NCBI GenBank assembly: GCA_964352225.1
Contig: CAYGRM010000352.1
Span: 1 to 7,096 of the forward strand
Length of the DNA: 7,096 nucleotides
Direction: 5' to 3'
Source of the DNA: CAJQQY01 sp964352225
GTDB taxonomy: Bacteria > Bacteroidota > Bacteroidia > Chitinophagales > Saprospiraceae
Made by a program: the position numbers and the translations under genes. The notes beneath the pieces are model-generated. The model had not been told where the DNA came from. It searched no databases and saw only the letters and a program-made list of their open reading frames with translations. Below, one piece after another: positions 6,276 through 7,096 of this stretch (positions are counted from its first letter, which is position 1; each line of letters starts with the position of its first letter).

Positions 6276-6480
6276 ATTTTAAAATAAATTGTTTTAAAAG
6301 TGTTTTGTTTAAAGCTTGGAATGAATACGAATGGTTACTCTGCAAGGAAGAATAATTGAATCCCAACAACTTATCACCATTTAAGTGACATAATTAATTT
6401 AATCTATTCTAACAACTTCGCAGTTCGATTTTCCAAATCGTTTTTCAATTAATGACTTAGAAAGTCGTACTACCGATCGT

Positions 6481-6532
6481 ATAAAATTGAATAAAATTGA
6501 ACTCCCCCATTTCCTCCTCCCTCTTTTTTTCT
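6481..6532 (+). repeat. 10-bp tandem repeat followed by a pyrimidine tract upstream of adk
   Basis: ATAAAATTGA is present twice in tandem (6481-6490 and 6491-6500). It is followed by an almost pure pyrimidine stretch (6502-6532, interrupted only by an A at 6509) that reaches the adk -7 candidate. The rest of the 402-nt gap between the divergent genes (about 6300-6480) shows no gene, tRNA or clear site. Confidence 0.5.
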
Positions 6533-6540
6533 TATATTCG
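6533..6540 (+). promoter_or_regulatory. Candidate -7 element of the adk promoter
   Basis: TATATTCG, followed by CAGC, differs at one base from TAnnTTTG. It lies 33 bp before the adk ATG, which would give a leader of about 28 nt. No TTG is found at the usual -33 distance; that position falls within the pyrimidine tract. Confidence 0.4.
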
Positions 6541-6573
6541 CAGCGCTTTTACAAAAATCAAATTACACACATC

Positions 6574-7096
6574 ATGTTAAATTTAATCTTGTTCGGACCT
6601 CCGGGATCAGGCAAAGGAACACAAGCAAAAAAATTAGTTGAGAAATACAACCTTTTACACATTTCCACCGGAGATCTTTTTCGATATAATATGAAAAATG
6701 ATACTCCTCTTGGAATCGAAGCTAAAAGTTATATCCAGAAAGGAGATTTAGTTCCTGACTCCGTTACTATTAATATGCTTAAAGCTAAAGTGAATGAAAA
6801 TCCAGATGTACCAGGGTATATTTTTGATGGATTTCCACGAACGATTGCTCAAGCTGAAGCGTTAGATATATTTTTAGCAGAGAAAGATCTAGCTGTTTCT
6901 GGTTTATTGGCATTGGATGTACCAGATCAAGAACTGATCAAACGATTATTGGAAAGAGGAAAAGATTCAGGTCGAGCTGATGATCAAGATGAAAGTATTA
7001 TCGCAAATCGAATTGAAACTTATAATAATGAAACCGCTCCTGTTTTTGATTTTTATAAAAAACAAGATCGGGCGAATAAAGTAGACGGTGTAGGTT
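6574..7096 (+). CDS. adk: Adenylate kinase, short-LID form, C-terminus cut by window edge
   Basis: Catalyses ATP + AMP to 2 ADP in the cytoplasm, keeping the adenylate pools balanced and feeding nucleotide synthesis. The 174 visible residues start with the P-loop GPPGSGKGT (8-16). Next come the AMP-binding segment ISTGDLFR (30-37, with T32 and R37) and the signature IFDGFPRT (83-90, R89), followed by Q93. The lid region is the short kind (LLERGKDSGRADDQDE, 125-140, then R146), without the roughly 27-residue insertion or zinc cysteines of long-form enzymes; this form is usual in Bacteroidota. The frame leaves the window at VDGVG, a motif close to the C-terminus, so about 15-20 residues of an expected 190 are missing. 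The ATG at 6574 places the P-loop at the normal distance, and no Shine-Dalgarno precedes it. The gene is transcribed divergently from the antirepressor-like gene. Confidence 0.97.
   Translation, partial: MLNLILFGPPGSGKGTQAKKLVEKYNLLHISTGDLFRYNMKNDTPLGIEAKSYIQKGDLVPDSVTINMLKAKVNENPDVPGYIFDGFPRTIAQAEALDIFLAEKDLAVSGLLALDVPDQELIKRLLERGKDSGRADDQDESIIANRIETYNNETAPVFDFYKKQDRANKVDGVG

Noticed and set aside
6300..6480. Possible tRNA or other RNA gene in the gap before adk
   Set aside because: No cloverleaf arms, TTCGA-type T-loop or paired acceptor stem could be found; nothing beyond AT-rich intergenic sequence is supported.

Overview
The window looks like an ordinary chromosomal stretch from an AT-rich Bacteroidota bacterium. 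Four lines of evidence agree. Upstream elements match the Bacteroidota promoter pattern (TTG, about 19 bp, then TAnnTTTG). None of the four main genes has a Shine-Dalgarno sequence. The topoisomerase and adenylate kinase are of the type usual in that phylum. There is also a decayed type IX secretion (T9SS) type B sorting domain, a signal specific to the phylum. The antirepressor-like protein resembles ones I associate with Saprospiria, so that class is a tentative guess.

Layout. 1-2254 (minus): lon, the ATP-dependent protease, running off the left edge exactly at the codon of its catalytic lysine. 2255-2850: a gap holding a 61-codon plus-strand ORF of unknown nature, a frameshifted plus-strand remnant of a T9SS sorting domain, and a strong terminator. 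A 15-bp inverted repeat flanks this material. 2851-4761 (minus): a topoisomerase IV subunit B (parE type), with an alternative GTG start at 4803. 4762-5352: a gap with a minus-strand intrinsic terminator, an extra hairpin and a possible 37-codon acidic small ORF. 5353-6171 (minus): an AntA/AntB-like antirepressor-family protein outside any visible prophage. 6172-6573: a divergent regulatory region with the best promoter of the window (for the antirepressor-like gene), palindromes around it, and a weaker promoter candidate for adk. 6574-7096 (plus): adk, adenylate kinase, short-LID form, running off the right edge about 15-20 residues before its expected end.

The three recognised housekeeping proteins act in protein quality control (Lon), chromosome decatenation (ParE) and adenylate balance (Adk). 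Nothing shows them forming one operon: terminators or long gaps separate them. I see no novel multi-gene system. The points most worth a second look are the sorting-domain pseudogene between inverted repeats, and the antirepressor-like gene with its palindrome-rich promoter and the small ORF downstream of it.
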